Position numbers and translations under genes: made by a program
Notes under the pieces: generated by a model
What the model was told of the DNA's origin: nothing
Databases searched by the model: none
Seen by the model: the letters and a program-made list of their open reading frames with translations, nothing else
DNA from: Strigamia acuminata
Taxonomy: Eukaryota; Arthropoda; Chilopoda; Geophilomorpha; Linotaeniidae
Direction of reading: 5' to 3'
NCBI GenBank assembly: GCA_949358305.1
Contig: CASHSZ010000029.1
Coordinates: 1 to 64,000 of the forward strand
Length of the DNA: 64,000 nt
Shown: in pieces, positions 25,452 to 36,554 of the stretch
Layout: every line of letters begins with the position of its first letter
How positions within the stretch are numbered: position 1 is the stretch's first letter

Positions 25452-28400
25452 ATGGCGGAACCTACAATGAGAGATCTTCTAACTGAGGATCAAATAGAAG
25501 TGCAACAACAACGTTGGGAATCGCAAGTCACTGCAATGAATCATTTGTTGTCTATATCGGAGAAGACAGCAGATCCAGGTGAACTGGAAGCGCTGGTGCA
25601 AACTGCGAACCCAAAAGAAACGAGAATAGTCGGTGCGCTGAATGATCTACAGGAATATTCGCACCACGGCTATTATCTAGAATGCATTGACAAGCTTGAG
25701 ACTATGCAAGCAAGAGTGGATCTTCTTCGCACGAGATACGAAATTTCAAAGCGATCACTTCCAACTTTGGGAGGAAGATTAAATACGTCGACAAGCTCAA
25801 ACCAGAATACAACCTTGAACGCGACAGCAACGTTTAGAAAAAATTCGAAGCTGCCCAAACTGGATTCCGTAAAATTCGACGGAGATATTTTGAAGTACAG
25901 AACATTCAAAAGCAACTTCGAGACCTCCGTACACAAGGATCCAGACCTGAGTAACATTGAAAAACTCCAGTATTTACAAACTATGTGTACTGGAGAAGCG
26001 GCAATTCTCATCTCAACTTTTCCCCTGATCGAGGAATCCTATGACCTTGCAAGAGAAGAACTCGAAAGACATTTTGGTGATGAGGATGCACAACAAACTG
26101 CGTTAATAAAATCAATTCGAGAATTAAAAGTGGTTTCGAGTATTTATCCAACAAAATCGATAAAAACAAACTTGACCAAGATTTCTGCGACTATTAGACT
26201 TTTAGAGCAACTTAAAATTCCTATTCAGACTTCCGGAGCTTTCTTATTGCCCGACATAATTAGCAAGTTTCCAACTTCAATGGCATTAAGATTTTACCAG
26301 GTTCACGGAATACAAAATAAGAACATTGTTACGTTGCTCAATTTCTTTGTGAATGAAGTTGCGATGGCCGAACGAACTGAAAGCGTTTCTGAAAAATCGA
26401 AAAAAGACAAGAATGAAAAATCTGAAGTGGAGAAACCGAAAGTGAAAGGTTCAATGACCACGTGCGCAGCTACTCAAGACGCCAAGCAGTCTACTAGTGC
26501 CAAAACAAAGAGTGAACCGAAATCTGAAAGCAAGAATACGCCTTTCAAGACAAACAAGTGCATTTTTTGTGAAGATGAACATTTAAACGGCGCTTGTAAA
26601 AAGGATTTCGAAATTAACGCGAAAATCGAAATAGTAAAGAAAAACAGACTGTGTTTTAACTGTTTCAGAACTGGGCATAGAGTGGGAGACTGCAAGGTCA
26701 AATTTTCTTGTAAACATTGTGGTGGGCGACACCACTCCACAATATGCAAAAAATCCGAGGTGAAGAATTCAACGAGCGCTGCGGAGAAGCCGAAGGAGCC
26801 ACAAGTAACAACACATGTTTCATGCGCAATCTCGACGACTCTACAACTAATGATATTCACCGCGGACCTCAAAACAAAATCAGGAGGAACTCACAGCATT
26901 CGAGGGATGATTGATCCGGGAAGCCATCGATCGTTCATCACAAAAGAATTTGTTGAAAGACTGAAACTGAAAAAGTGCGGCAGTGTTTCTGCCACCACAC
27001 AACGTTTTAATGACTCGTCTCCAGCAGCCACGGACTATGATGTGTTTAATGTCACACTGCAGAGTAAAAATGACACTCAAGATTTGAAACTTTCAATGCT
27101 TTCTGTGGAAAATTTGCCACGAGTGCAGGGCATTCTTAACTCATCAATAATAGACAAGGTGAAGAAGTTAAACCTTGAACTTGCTGAAGACCTACCAGCT
27201 AAGACTTCTCAAATCGATGTGCTTTTAGGAGTCGACGTGTGGTGGAAGGTCGTTAAGGACGGCAAGAAAAAAGTAAACGCAGATCTTGGATTAATAAATA
27301 CAATTTTTGGATGGGTCTTGTCCGGAGCGGCGGGGAACACCAATTTATTCGAAGATGATGAAGAATTGACAACATGTTGCAATACATGCGACTTAGACAT
27401 CCAAGAAAAATTGGACAAGCTGTGGAACTTGGAAGCAATCGGAATAAACGCGGGAGAAAAAGAATCCGACTTTATTCGCGATCGATTCGAATCAACTACG
27501 AAACGTCTAGACGATGGACGTTATGAAGTCATGCTTCCATTCAATGGACAGGAAGTCGACTTGGAATCCAATTGGGAGTTGGCCATGAACCAACTGGCTA
27601 ACACACTCAAAAGAATAGATGCTAACGAGGATTACAAAAAACGTTACGACGAGTCCATGTGGCAGTATATTCACGAAAATCACGCGGAGGAAGTCCCAAA
27701 AGAAGAGCGTTTTCTGAAGAAAGGAACATACAATATACCTCACCATCCTGTAATCAAGGAGGATCGAGACACGACGAAATTTCGAGTAGTGTTCAACGCG
27801 TCTTCATCCAAGAAGGAGAAACTTTCCCTCAATGACTGTTTATTTCCGGGACCCTCCCTTAATCCAGACTTAATACTCGTTATTGTGAGATTCCGTCTCT
27901 ATTGTATTCCAATAATAGCAGACATTAAGCAAGCGTTTCTCCAGGTTATGATCAACCCAACTCAAACAAACTTTTTACGTTTTTTGTGGGTCGCTCGTGA
28001 CTATTTCAAAGAGCCATACTCATGGCAAAATTTGTGGAATAATCTAATGGTTCTGCGAATGATTGTCGTGCCATTTGGCGTCATTTCTTCTCCATTCCTC
28101 TTGTGTGCGACGATTAGGAAACAAGCGAAACAATTTGAAGAAACTCATGCAAAAGAAGTCGACGCACTCGATGATGGAATCTTCATGGATGATTTGACGT
28201 CAGGAGGGGATTTTACAGCCGACACAACATCACATTGCGAGAAACTGAAAATGATATTAGACGACGGAAAGCTTCCCCTCGTGAAGTGGGCGACCTCAAG
28301 CAAGGACGTCTTCAACAATTTGAAAAAAGAAGGTTTTCATATGCGAGGAGAGGAGTTTTCGGACTTAGGAATTATAAAAATGCTTGGAATATTGTGGAAC

Positions 28401-30692
28401 ACGGCAGAAGATGTCATGATGTTTAACATTCCGACAATTGAAAAAATTCCGAATACAAAGCGAGAAGTTGTTTCATTAATGGCTTCCATATTCGATCCAA
28501 TGGGACTCATTGCTCCTGTTGTGCTTCAAATGAAACTGCTAGTTCAAGCAATCTGGATTAGAACAAAAAACTGGGATGAAAAGATTCTTGACTCAGAGAA
28601 AAAAGAAGTCGAAGAATGGAGTCAAGACATACAAAAATTGAAAGAATTGAAAGTACAACGTTGGCTGCAGACTTATTCCGGTCAAGACATCACTTTAGAA
28701 GTTTTCTGTGACGCAAGCACAAAGGCATTTGGCTGTTCAATTTTTGTCGTCAATCTGGAGGGCAAAAGAACTTTATTGTTGAGTAAATGTCGTATTGCGC
28801 CGACGAAAAAAGTGACTCTTCCTCGACTTGAATTAACTGCAGCAGTGGTTGGAGTTAGGATGACCAAGTACCTGTTAGAAAACTTTCTTCCCGGGTACCC
28901 AATCACTGAAGTGCGATACTACTCGGACTCCACCATAACTTTAGCATGGATAAATAGTGACAAAAACGTGTGGAAGCCATACGTCTCGAACCGTGTGCAA
29001 GAAATTACTTCTTCAACCAAACCCAAACAATGGTCTCATGTACCAACGGAATTTAACCCAGCAGATTTATTAACTCGACCACATAACTCAAAAACATTGA
29101 TGCAAAATAAACTTTGGTGGTTTGGAGTTGATGTCTCAAAACTAGAAAAAACAGAAATTATACAAGAGATTCTTCCAGAAGAGGAACGAAAAATCGTTGT
29201 GATGACAATTCAAGTGACAGAAAGCTTTATTGGTCGATTCTTCAAACGATTCCGAAATTACAACCGACTTTTGAGAGTTTTCTCATACATTTTGCGATGG
29301 AAAAACAAACTTTTGCGCGGTGAGCCTCTCTCGCCACTCGAGTTAGAGGACAACCAATTGAAGATCCTGCAGTTTTCTCAGAAATTACATTTTTCTGAGG
29401 AGATTGATGATGTGAAAAACAAAAGAAAACTGTCTAAACACTCCACCCTACGCAATTTCGAGCTCTTCATTGACGAGGACGGATTACTTCGACTTCGTAG
29501 CCGCTTGAAAAAATCTTTATTGACATTTGATGAAGTGTATCCAATTATTTTGCATTATGATAGTTGGATAACAAGACTGTTAATTAAAAAAGTGCATTTG
29601 GAGTTGCTTCACGGTGACATAAGCGAAACTTTGTATCACCTACGCGAACAATTTTGGATTATAAGAGGACGAAGAACTATACAAACAGTTATTCGAGAAT
29701 GTGAGATTTGCCGACGAGGAAAACTTGCACGCAACAACCCTTCAACGGGTGACCTTCCTGCTGAACGTGTGACACCAGCGGCGCCATTTCAAAACACCGG
29801 AGTTGACCACTTGGGTCCCATTTATGTCGGCAGCAACAAGAAAGAAAAGAAAAAAGTATATATCTTGCTTTTTACGTGTATGGTGACCCGTTCCATACAT
29901 TTAGAAGTATCAGAGGACCTTTCTGTGCCAAAGTTTTTGCTTGCAATGAGAAGATTTGGGGCACGCTATGGATACCCCGGGAAGATTTTCTCTGACAACA
30001 GTAAGACGTTTGAGCGCGGAAGCCTCGAATTACAATCGTGGGGAAAACTCATCGGTCATAAAGATGTGAAAACATTCCTATCTGAAAAAAGGGTGCTATG
30101 GACATTCATCCCACCGCTGTCTCCATGGATGGGCGGAGCGTGGGAACGTCTAGTCCGCTCAGTAAAAGATAAACTTCGAAAGACATTGTTGCGCAGCACC
30201 GTAGACTTAGAAACTCTCCAAACTTTGGCTCTGGAAATTAGTTCAGTGCTAAATTCACGACCTTTATCTTATGTCCCCGACAGTGTTGATGGTGGTAGAA
30301 TTTTGGCACCTGAAAACTTCTTAACAGGAGGTATGCCTAAATACCTAATAAACAAACAATTGAGTGCAATTAAAAAATCCGATTTGAGAAAACTGGACAT
30401 TAAACGACGTCAATTTATTTGGGAGTTCTGGAAAATTTGGAAAAAGAGTTACCTCATGCAATTGAGGAATTTTTATGAATCAAAAGGTGATAAGTTCTTC
30501 AAAAACCCTAAAGTAGACCAAATAGTGCTTCTAGAAAAAATGGGTACTAACCCATATTTTTGGCCACTTGCCAGGATAAAAGAAATTTTTCCCGGTGAGG
30601 ATGGTCAAATCCGTGTGATAAAAGTTGTGCTACCCGATGGACGTGAGTTAAAAAGGTCAGTCAAGCATGTGAGAGCCCTAGAACTTGAGTGA
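25452..30692 (+). CDS. gag-pol: BEL/Pao Gag-Pol polyprotein, element 1
   Basis: A 1,746-aa uninterrupted polyprotein that would build the particle, copy the RNA and integrate the cDNA. Order: DUF1759-type Gag core about 135-300; three CCHC knuckles (C370/C373/H377/C382, C401/C404/H409/C414, C420/C423/H427/C432); DUF1758-type aspartic protease with D488 in DPGSHRS and a VLLGVD strand near 590; reverse transcriptase about 650-1000 with D824 and FMDD (D913, D914); RNase H with D1087, E1127 and D1159; integrase zinc finger H1382/H1387/C1417/C1420; DDE core D1452, D1515, E1565 (spacing 62 and 49); DUF5641-like tail from about 1645. The start AAAATGGCG has a favourable context. Gag and Pol share one frame, so no frameshift is needed. 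FMDD instead of the usual YMDD is a mild deviation. The protein is closely related to element 2 throughout. Confidence 0.96.
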   Translation: MAEPTMRDLLTEDQIEVQQQRWESQVTAMNHLLSISEKTADPGELEALVQTANPKETRIVGALNDLQEYSHHGYYLECIDKLETMQARVDLLRTRYEISKRSLPTLGGRLNTSTSSNQNTTLNATATFRKNSKLPKLDSVKFDGDILKYRTFKSNFETSVHKDPDLSNIEKLQYLQTMCTGEAAILISTFPLIEESYDLAREELERHFGDEDAQQTALIKSIRELKVVSSIYPTKSIKTNLTKISATIRLLEQLKIPIQTSGAFLLPDIISKFPTSMALRFYQVHGIQNKNIVTLLNFFVNEVAMAERTESVSEKSKKDKNEKSEVEKPKVKGSMTTCAATQDAKQSTSAKTKSEPKSESKNTPFKTNKCIFCEDEHLNGACKKDFEINAKIEIVKKNRLCFNCFRTGHRVGDCKVKFSCKHCGGRHHSTICKKSEVKNSTSAAEKPKEPQVTTHVSCAISTTLQLMIFTADLKTKSGGTHSIRGMIDPGSHRSFITKEFVERLKLKKCGSVSATTQRFNDSSPAATDYDVFNVTLQSKNDTQDLKLSMLSVENLPRVQGILNSSIIDKVKKLNLELAEDLPAKTSQIDVLLGVDVWWKVVKDGKKKVNADLGLINTIFGWVLSGAAGNTNLFEDDEELTTCCNTCDLDIQEKLDKLWNLEAIGINAGEKESDFIRDRFESTTKRLDDGRYEVMLPFNGQEVDLESNWELAMNQLANTLKRIDANEDYKKRYDESMWQYIHENHAEEVPKEERFLKKGTYNIPHHPVIKEDRDTTKFRVVFNASSSKKEKLSLNDCLFPGPSLNPDLILVIVRFRLYCIPIIADIKQAFLQVMINPTQTNFLRFLWVARDYFKEPYSWQNLWNNLMVLRMIVVPFGVISSPFLLCATIRKQAKQFEETHAKEVDALDDGIFMDDLTSGGDFTADTTSHCEKLKMILDDGKLPLVKWATSSKDVFNNLKKEGFHMRGEEFSDLGIIKMLGILWNTAEDVMMFNIPTIEKIPNTKREVVSLMASIFDPMGLIAPVVLQMKLLVQAIWIRTKNWDEKILDSEKKEVEEWSQDIQKLKELKVQRWLQTYSGQDITLEVFCDASTKAFGCSIFVVNLEGKRTLLLSKCRIAPTKKVTLPRLELTAAVVGVRMTKYLLENFLPGYPITEVRYYSDSTITLAWINSDKNVWKPYVSNRVQEITSSTKPKQWSHVPTEFNPADLLTRPHNSKTLMQNKLWWFGVDVSKLEKTEIIQEILPEEERKIVVMTIQVTESFIGRFFKRFRNYNRLLRVFSYILRWKNKLLRGEPLSPLELEDNQLKILQFSQKLHFSEEIDDVKNKRKLSKHSTLRNFELFIDEDGLLRLRSRLKKSLLTFDEVYPIILHYDSWITRLLIKKVHLELLHGDISETLYHLREQFWIIRGRRTIQTVIRECEICRRGKLARNNPSTGDLPAERVTPAAPFQNTGVDHLGPIYVGSNKKEKKKVYILLFTCMVTRSIHLEVSEDLSVPKFLLAMRRFGARYGYPGKIFSDNSKTFERGSLELQSWGKLIGHKDVKTFLSEKRVLWTFIPPLSPWMGGAWERLVRSVKDKLRKTLLRSTVDLETLQTLALEISSVLNSRPLSYVPDSVDGGRILAPENFLTGGMPKYLINKQLSAIKKSDLRKLDIKRRQFIWEFWKIWKKSYLMQLRNFYESKGDKFFKNPKVDQIVLLEKMGTNPYFWPLARIKEIFPGEDGQIRVIKVVLPDGRELKRSVKHVRALELE

Positions 30693-30725
30693 TTTTTTTT
30701 TGTGATTTTTTGCGTGGTTCTCCAT

Positions 30726-30750
30726 CTCTGTCCTCTCGCCGGCAATTCGC
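30726..30750 (+). promoter_or_regulatory. Pre-3'-LTR tract, element 1 (pyrimidine-rich plus CGCCGGCAATTCGC)
   Basis: The place where a purine-rich plus-strand primer is expected holds CTCTGTCCTCTC followed by CGCCGGCAATTCGC directly against the 3' LTR. The second motif is conserved in element 2 (CGCTGGCAATTCGT) and element 3 (CGCCGGCAATCTA). TCTCTGTCCTCTC (30725-30737) is the exact complement of GAGAGGACAGAGA just upstream of the Gag ATG (25437-25449). Confidence 0.6.
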
Positions 30751-32313
30751 TGTTGCAAGACAGCGTAGAGATTGTTGTGCTATTTTATTGTCAATATTTT
30801 TACCATTTACTTTGAGTTGATTAAAATCTTTAAGTGTTTTAATTTCCTTTGCCTAATTGGTATTTTTTCACTTTTCAGATTTTTATTGCTTATTAAAGTG
30901 TTTTGACTTGATTTTTATTCATACTTTTCAATATTTAGTAGTGTTTATGCTTTGTATTGATTTCAAATATCTTATTCCGTGCATTTATTGACTTATTCAC
31001 TTGTTTTTTGAGAGTTTGTATTGATTTCGAACTGTTTTGGTGCAAATTTCGTTTCCTAGCATACATTTGCGATGCTAGTGAAGTCATATTTTCTGTTTCC
31101 CGTAAAGTTACGGTTCCGTCTTCTAACCTTTTGTTTGGTACTTTTCTAATCATTTGGAATTTTATTAAACATTCGTTTCTACTAATTAAAACATGCTCTT
31201 TCTATCTAGATGCATCAAAACTGCTTTGGAAGTTCCGTTTGATTGGTTTGAACGTTCGTTTCCGTCTGCCATAAAAGCGCAGCCGGGAATGTTCGTTTGG
31301 CCGATAAATTCGTATTTATTCAATCTGTGTATTTTATTCCGATGTTTTGTGAAGAGAATTGATAATTATTCTTATAATTTAATCGATACTTTATTGATTA
31401 TTTACATTTTAGTGTTTTTACATTCATTTTACGTGTAGTTTTGCCGCCGATGTTATGTTCGCCGGACGCCATGTTTGATCCAACACCTTTGTTATGTTCG
31501 TCGGTCGCCATGTTTGTCCCAAGCGACGATTACACAATGTAACCGTTATTTTTGTATTTTATATCACATAATTTGCATTTACTATTACATTGCATTATTA
31601 TTCAGTATGTATTCTTTGATAATTTTGTGCTTTTGTACCGATCGAATTTCAAATGTGATCGTTATGTAATTTTCCTGGCCTGTGATTGGCTATCGTCAAT
31701 CCTTTCTTTCCGAGATCGGTTTATTGCAAATATCTCATTGTTTAACGTGTTTTTGGACATTGTTGTGATTAGCTTTTTTGTTCACCGCATTCTTGTGGTC
31801 ATTTCAATGTAATTCAATGTATTTTTAGTGCATTTTTAAGCAAATGCCAACTTTGCCGTAATCTTGTTTCCTCCGTTACCATGGTAACGAATTCTTTCGT
31901 GTATCTGTATTTCGCCGCTATCGGCCTGGCGCGTGCCATATTCGGTACTGCGCATGTGCGGTTCTCTAAGAACCAATCTAATTGCTGTAATTTCTTCAGT
32001 TATTAACCAACCTTTGAATAAATGTGTTGTGTTTTATTAGCTCTTGTTTTAGTTTTATTTTCAAACACATTCAATGTGTAGTGAGTAGTTTAAAAATTCT
32101 CAGGCCAACTTATGTTTCCGCCACCTATTGGATACTTGGTGCAGGTGTTCTCCACATTGTTCCAGCGGTACAACAATGCCATTTGTTGCGGATTTATTGC
32201 TCTCCAGTGCGATTTTCGTACTAGCCACGCCATACGACCTTGGGCGAGCTCAAGTGTCTTGAATTTGGATACGCATCGCCATTCCTTTCTATCTGTCTTG
32301 TTGACCTGCAACA
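30751..32313 (+). repeat. Element 1, 3' LTR
   Basis: A 1,563-bp copy of the 5' LTR at offset 7,858, with no difference seen by eye. AATAAA at 32017-32022 should end the element transcript. The shared 17-bp motif is at 32072-32088. Confidence 0.95.
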
Positions 32314-32317
32314 CTTG
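32314..32317 (+). repeat. Target-site duplication of element 1, right copy
   Basis: CTTG follows the CAACA end of the 3' LTR, after which the satellite resumes with TGGTGTTTG. Confidence 0.88.
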
Positions 32318-35158
32318 TGGTGTTTGTGCTAAGTCAACTGTGATGAGATCAAAAGTCTATTCTCCCAAATCATCGGTTGAATGTTTTTAAAACTTACATT
32401 GGAGCCTTCTACTAAGGTTTAAACACTATTTCTGAACATTCAGAGACATTGGTCTTGTGGTGTTTGTGCTAAGTCAACTGTGATGAGATCAAAAGTCTAT
32501 TCTCCCAAATCATCGGTTGGATGTTTCTAAAACTTACATTGGAGCCTTCTACTAAGGTTTAAACACTATTTCTGAACATTTAGAGACATTGGTCTTGTGG
32601 TGTTTGTGCTAAGTCAACTGCGATGTGAAATAAGCTCAAAATTTTTTTTTCAAAATTTATTGCTTGGGTGTTGCTAAAACTTACATTGAAGGCTTCTACT
32701 AAGGTTTAAACACTATTTCTAAACATTCAGAGACATTGGTCTTGTGGTGTTTGTGCTAAGTCAACTGTGATGAGATCAAAAGTCTATTCTCCCAAATCAT
32801 CGGTTGGATGTTTCTAAAACTTACATTGGAGCCTTCTACTAAGGTTTAAACACTATTTTTGAACATTTAGAGACATTGGTCTTGTGGTGTTTGTGCTAAG
32901 TCAACTGTGATGAGATCAAAAGTCTATTCTCCCAAATCATCGGTTGGATGTTTCTAAAACTTACATTGGAGCCTTCTACTAAGGTTTAAACACTATTTCT
33001 GAACATTTAGAGACATTGGTCTTGTGGTGTTTGTGCTAAGTCAACTGCGATGTGAAATAAGCTCAAAATTTTTTTTTCAAAATTTATTGCTTGGGTGTTG
33101 CTAAAACTTACATTGAAGGCTTCTACTAAGGTTTAAACACTATTTCTAAACATTCAGAGACATTGGTCTTGTGGTGTTTGTGCTAAGTCAACTGTGATGA
33201 GATCAAAAGTCTATTCTCCCAAATCATCGGTTGGATGTTTCTAAAACTTACATTGGAGCCTTCTACTAAGGTTTAAACACTATTTCTGAACATTTAGAGA
33301 CATTGGTCTTGTGGTGTTTGTGCTAAGTCAACTGCGATGTGAAATAAGCTCAAAATTTTTTTTTCAAAATTTATTGCTTGGGTGTTGCTAAAACTTACAT
33401 TGAAGGCTTCTACTAAGGTTTAAACACTATTTCTAAACATTCAGAGACATTGGTCTTGTGGTGTTTGTGCTAAGTCAACTGTGATGAGATCAAAAGTCTA
33501 TTCTCCCAAATCATCGGTTGGATGTTTCTAAAACTTACATTGGAGCCTTCTACTAAGGTTTAAACACTATTTCTGAACATTCAGAGACATTGGACTTGTG
33601 GTGTTTGTGCTAAGTCAACTGCGATGTGAAATGAGCTCAAAATTTTTTTTTCAAAATTTAATGCTTGGGTGTTGCTAAAACTTACATTGAAGGCTTCTAC
33701 TAAGGTTTAAACACTATTTCTAAACATTCAGAGACATTGGTCTTGTGGTGTTTGTGCTAAGTCAACTGTGATGAGATCAAAAGTCTATTCTCCCAAATCA
33801 TCGGTTGAATGTTTTTAAAACTTACATTGGAGCCTTCTACTAAGGTTTAAACACTATTTCTGAACATTCAGAGACATTGGTCTTGTGGTGTTTGTGCTAA
33901 GTCAACTGTGATGAGATCAAAAGTCTATTCTCCCAAATCATCGGTTGGATGTTTCTAAAACTTACATTGGAGCCTTCTACTAAGGTTTAAACACTATTTC
34001 TGAACATTTAGAGACATTGGTCTTGTGGTGTTTGTGCTAAGTCAACTGCGATGTGAAATAAGCTCAAAATTTTTTTTTCAAAATTTATTGCTTGGGTGTT
34101 GCTAAAACTTACATTGAAGGCTTCTACTAAGGTTTAAACACTATTTCTAAACATTCAGAGACATTGGTCTTGTGGTGTTTGTGCTAAGTCAACTGTGATG
34201 AGATCAAAAGTCTATTCTCCCAAATCATCGGTTGGATGTTTCTAAAACTTACATTGGAGCCTTCTACTAAGGTTTAAACACTATTTCTGAACATTTAGAG
34301 ACATTGGTCTTGTGGTGTTTGTGCTAAGTCAACTGCGATGTGAAATAAGCTCAAAATTTTTTTTTCAAAATTTATTGCTTGGGTGTTGCTAAAACTTACA
34401 TTGAAGGCTTCTACTAAGGTTTAAACACTATTTCTAAACATTCAGAGACATTGGTCTTGTGGTGTTTGTGCTAAGTCAACTGTGATGAGATCAAAAGTCT
34501 ATTCTCCCAAATCATTGGTTGGATGTTTCTAAAACTTACATTGGAGCCTTCTACTAAGGTTTAAACACTATTTCTGAACATTTAGAGACATTGGTCTTGT
34601 GGTGTTTGTGCTAAGTCAACTGCGATGTGAAATAAGCTCAAAATTTTTTTTTCAAAATTTATTGCTTGGGTGTTGCTAAAACTTACATTGAAGGCTTCTA
34701 CTAAGGTTTAAACACTATTTCTAAACATTCAGAGACATTGGTCTTGTGGTGTTTGTGCTAAGTCAACTGTGATGAGATCAAAAGTCTATTCTCCCAAATC
34801 ATCGGTTGGATGTTTCTAAAACTTACATTGGAGCCTTCTACTAAGGTTTAAACACTATTTCTGAACATTTAGAGACATTGGTCTTGTGGTGTTTGTGCTA
34901 AGTCAACTGTGATGAGATCAAAAGTCTATTCTCCCAAATCATCGGTTGGATGTTTCTAAAACTTACATTGGAGCCTTCTACTAAGGTTTAAACACTATTT
35001 CTGAACATTTAGAGACATTGGTCTTGTGGTGTTTGTGCTAAGTCAACTGCGATGTGAAATAAGCTCAAAATTTTTTTTTCAAAATTTATTGCTTGGGTGT
35101 TGCTAAAACTTACATTGAAGGCTTCTACTAAGGTTTAAACACTATTTCTAAACATTCA

Positions 35159-35162
35159 GAGA
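35159..35162 (+). repeat. Target-site duplication of element 3, left copy
   Basis: GAGA precedes the LTR and is repeated at 41738-41741. Together they restore CATTCA-GAGA-CATTGG of the satellite. Confidence 0.88.
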
Positions 35163-35352
35163 TGTTTCTGGCAAGGTCGCAGGCGACAACCAGGCCAGAA
35201 GGAGGGGCGGCAATACTTGACTGCTGCTTGGCTAAAATTGATACACAGAAGTTGGCCAAAGACTTGAAGAAATGCAAACACTGGACTTGAACTTGCTGCT
35301 TCACATGATGATCTGCCACTGGTGAGTTCAAGGAGGAGGAAGGAGGATTTTT

Positions 35353-35369
35353 CTACTCACTGCACATTG
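35353..35369 (-). promoter_or_regulatory. 17-bp shared LTR motif, element 3
   Basis: In sense CAATGTGCAGTGAGTAG, 16 of 17 identical to element 1. It lies about 58 nt beyond the AATAAA and 190 nt before the LTR end. The other copy is at 40571-40587. Confidence 0.55.
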
Positions 35370-35421
35370 CTTTCTGGTTGTATAGAGAAATGAGACTTGG
35401 AGAGAAATAAAAAGCAACCAT

Positions 35422-35427
35422 TTTATT
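35422..35427 (-). promoter_or_regulatory. Polyadenylation signal, element 3
   Basis: AATAAA in sense within the 3' LTR, followed by T-rich and GT-containing DNA; likely the transcript end signal. The 5' LTR copy is at 40640-40645. Confidence 0.55.
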
Positions 35428-36505
35428 CTCTAAATTCTTAACAACACTACTACAATTGAATCACGAGGATTTTACAAAGAAGTCACACTTTAACAATAAT
35501 AAGAAACAACAAGTGTAACTATCTCCACATTGTATAAGGGCACTTGCACTTAAAGTTACAGAGGTCTCTAAGTGCTTGTAAAGAGAAATAAGTACTGCTG
35601 GCACAACAAAACTACCGTAGAAGTTAATAGTTGAAAACACATAAGCCTAACAGCAAGTATTTGACATTAAATGCAAAAGTATACATTAACAACAGTCTCT
35701 AAACACAATGCTCATTGAGAACTAAATTATTCACTCTAAAACACACTGAACAACTCATAAAATAGAGAAAAGAATAAGTAAAGACATTTTAGACCAATGA
35801 GCTGGCAACTTTACAGTAAGTGCAGAAGTTAAGTTATAAATCAACACAGATAAATCTTAAACTTAACACTTTTACATTGCATAATAATTAAGTGATTAAT
35901 TATTAATCAGAACCCACAAAAACTCTTTGGGATTAAACATTTTCTCCTCTCTTTACAGATACAAGTAGACCACTCCCACAGTAATGGCCGACAATGTAAA
36001 CAGAGATCACTTGCAGGAAGATAAAAAGGCTTGAAATTAGCTCACCAGACAGGCTACACACAATCTAAGTTAACATAACGCTTAATTGGTTAGTAATATA
36101 CAGAAAACAAACAGAAATTGATTGAAACAGCTTAAAACTGATAATAACATACATTTCTCATTCTAGTACCCTTTTGCTGTCTGAGAGCATCATTACACCT
36201 TGTCACTACATTGACAGTAGTGGACTGGAAACAGGAAAACACTTGAAAACATCAAAACATGCATAACACAGGTAAACAAGATAGAAAATAAATTCTAAGT
36301 GGAAAAATAACTAATGTAAAACTCTTTTCTTCCCAGATTTATCCGGTCAGATCAACCAGTACTGAGAAATTCACTCAAACTAACTCAAAGAAGACTTATA
36401 TTCAGATAAGTGCCTAATTAAATTCCCAATCTAAGATAAATATTAAAAACCCTTTTTAATAATTCCAGATGACTAATTTTTAAGACGTTTAGCAACTTTC
36501 CTTTA

Positions 36506-36519
36506 TGTTGCTAGCAACA
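36506..36519. repeat. 14-bp palindrome at the LTR terminus of element 3
   Basis: TGTTGCTAGCAACA is its own reverse complement and forms the U3 terminus. The same palindrome ends the other LTR at 41724-41737. Confidence 0.8.
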
Positions 36520-36541
36520 TAGATTGCCGGCGAAAAGAAAG
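36520..36541 (-). promoter_or_regulatory. Pre-3'-LTR tract, element 3
   Basis: In sense CTTTCTTTT then CGCCGGCAATCTA directly against the 3' LTR: the same pyrimidine tract plus CGCCGGCAAT layout as in elements 1 and 2. Only 35 nt separate the TK stop codon from the LTR. Confidence 0.55.
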
Positions 36542-36554
36542 TGCGAACAACCCA

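Larger units (their letters stand above)
22893..32313 (+). mobile_element. Element 1: complete autonomous BEL/Pao LTR retrotransposon
   Basis: Element of 9,421 bp: 5' LTR (22893-24455), primer-binding site, about 1-kb leader, one Gag-Pol frame (25452-30692), 58-bp spacer and 3' LTR (30751-32313). The termini form a 7-bp inverted repeat (TGTTGCA/TGCAACA) and the element is flanked by the 4-bp duplication CTTG. Gag with a DUF1759-type core, protease before RT, and integrase last with a DUF5641-like tail identify BEL/Pao. There is no envelope gene: only 58 bp separate the pol stop from the 3' LTR. Paired LTRs without detected differences and an unbroken frame suggest a recent and possibly competent copy. 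Confidence 0.96.
32314..35162 (+). repeat. Satellite array between elements 1 and 3
   Basis: 2.85 kb of the same 140/147-bp units in the same orientation, carrying the TTTAGAGAC and GAATGTTTTT variants typical of the array left of element 1. No other sequence is present. It ends with ...ATTCAGAGA against the LTR of element 3. Confidence 0.97.
35163..36519 (-). repeat. Element 3, 3' LTR (left on the + strand)
   Basis: A 1,357-bp LTR reading, in sense, TGTTGCTAGCAACA...GCCAGAAACA. I saw no difference from the copy at 40381-41737. The first 14 bases in sense are a perfect palindrome. It contains sense AATAAA (35422-35427) and the 17-bp shared motif (35353-35369). Outside these and the termini it does not resemble the LTRs of elements 1 and 2. 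Confidence 0.95.

Noticed and set aside
26474-26872. Antisense frames over gag-pol
   Set aside because: Overlap the strong sense coding region, are short and lack domains; similar shadows occur in element 2.
30693-30750. Envelope gene in elements 1 and 2, making them retrovirus-like
   Set aside because: Only 58 nt separate the Pol stop from the 3' LTR in both elements, and there is no room upstream.
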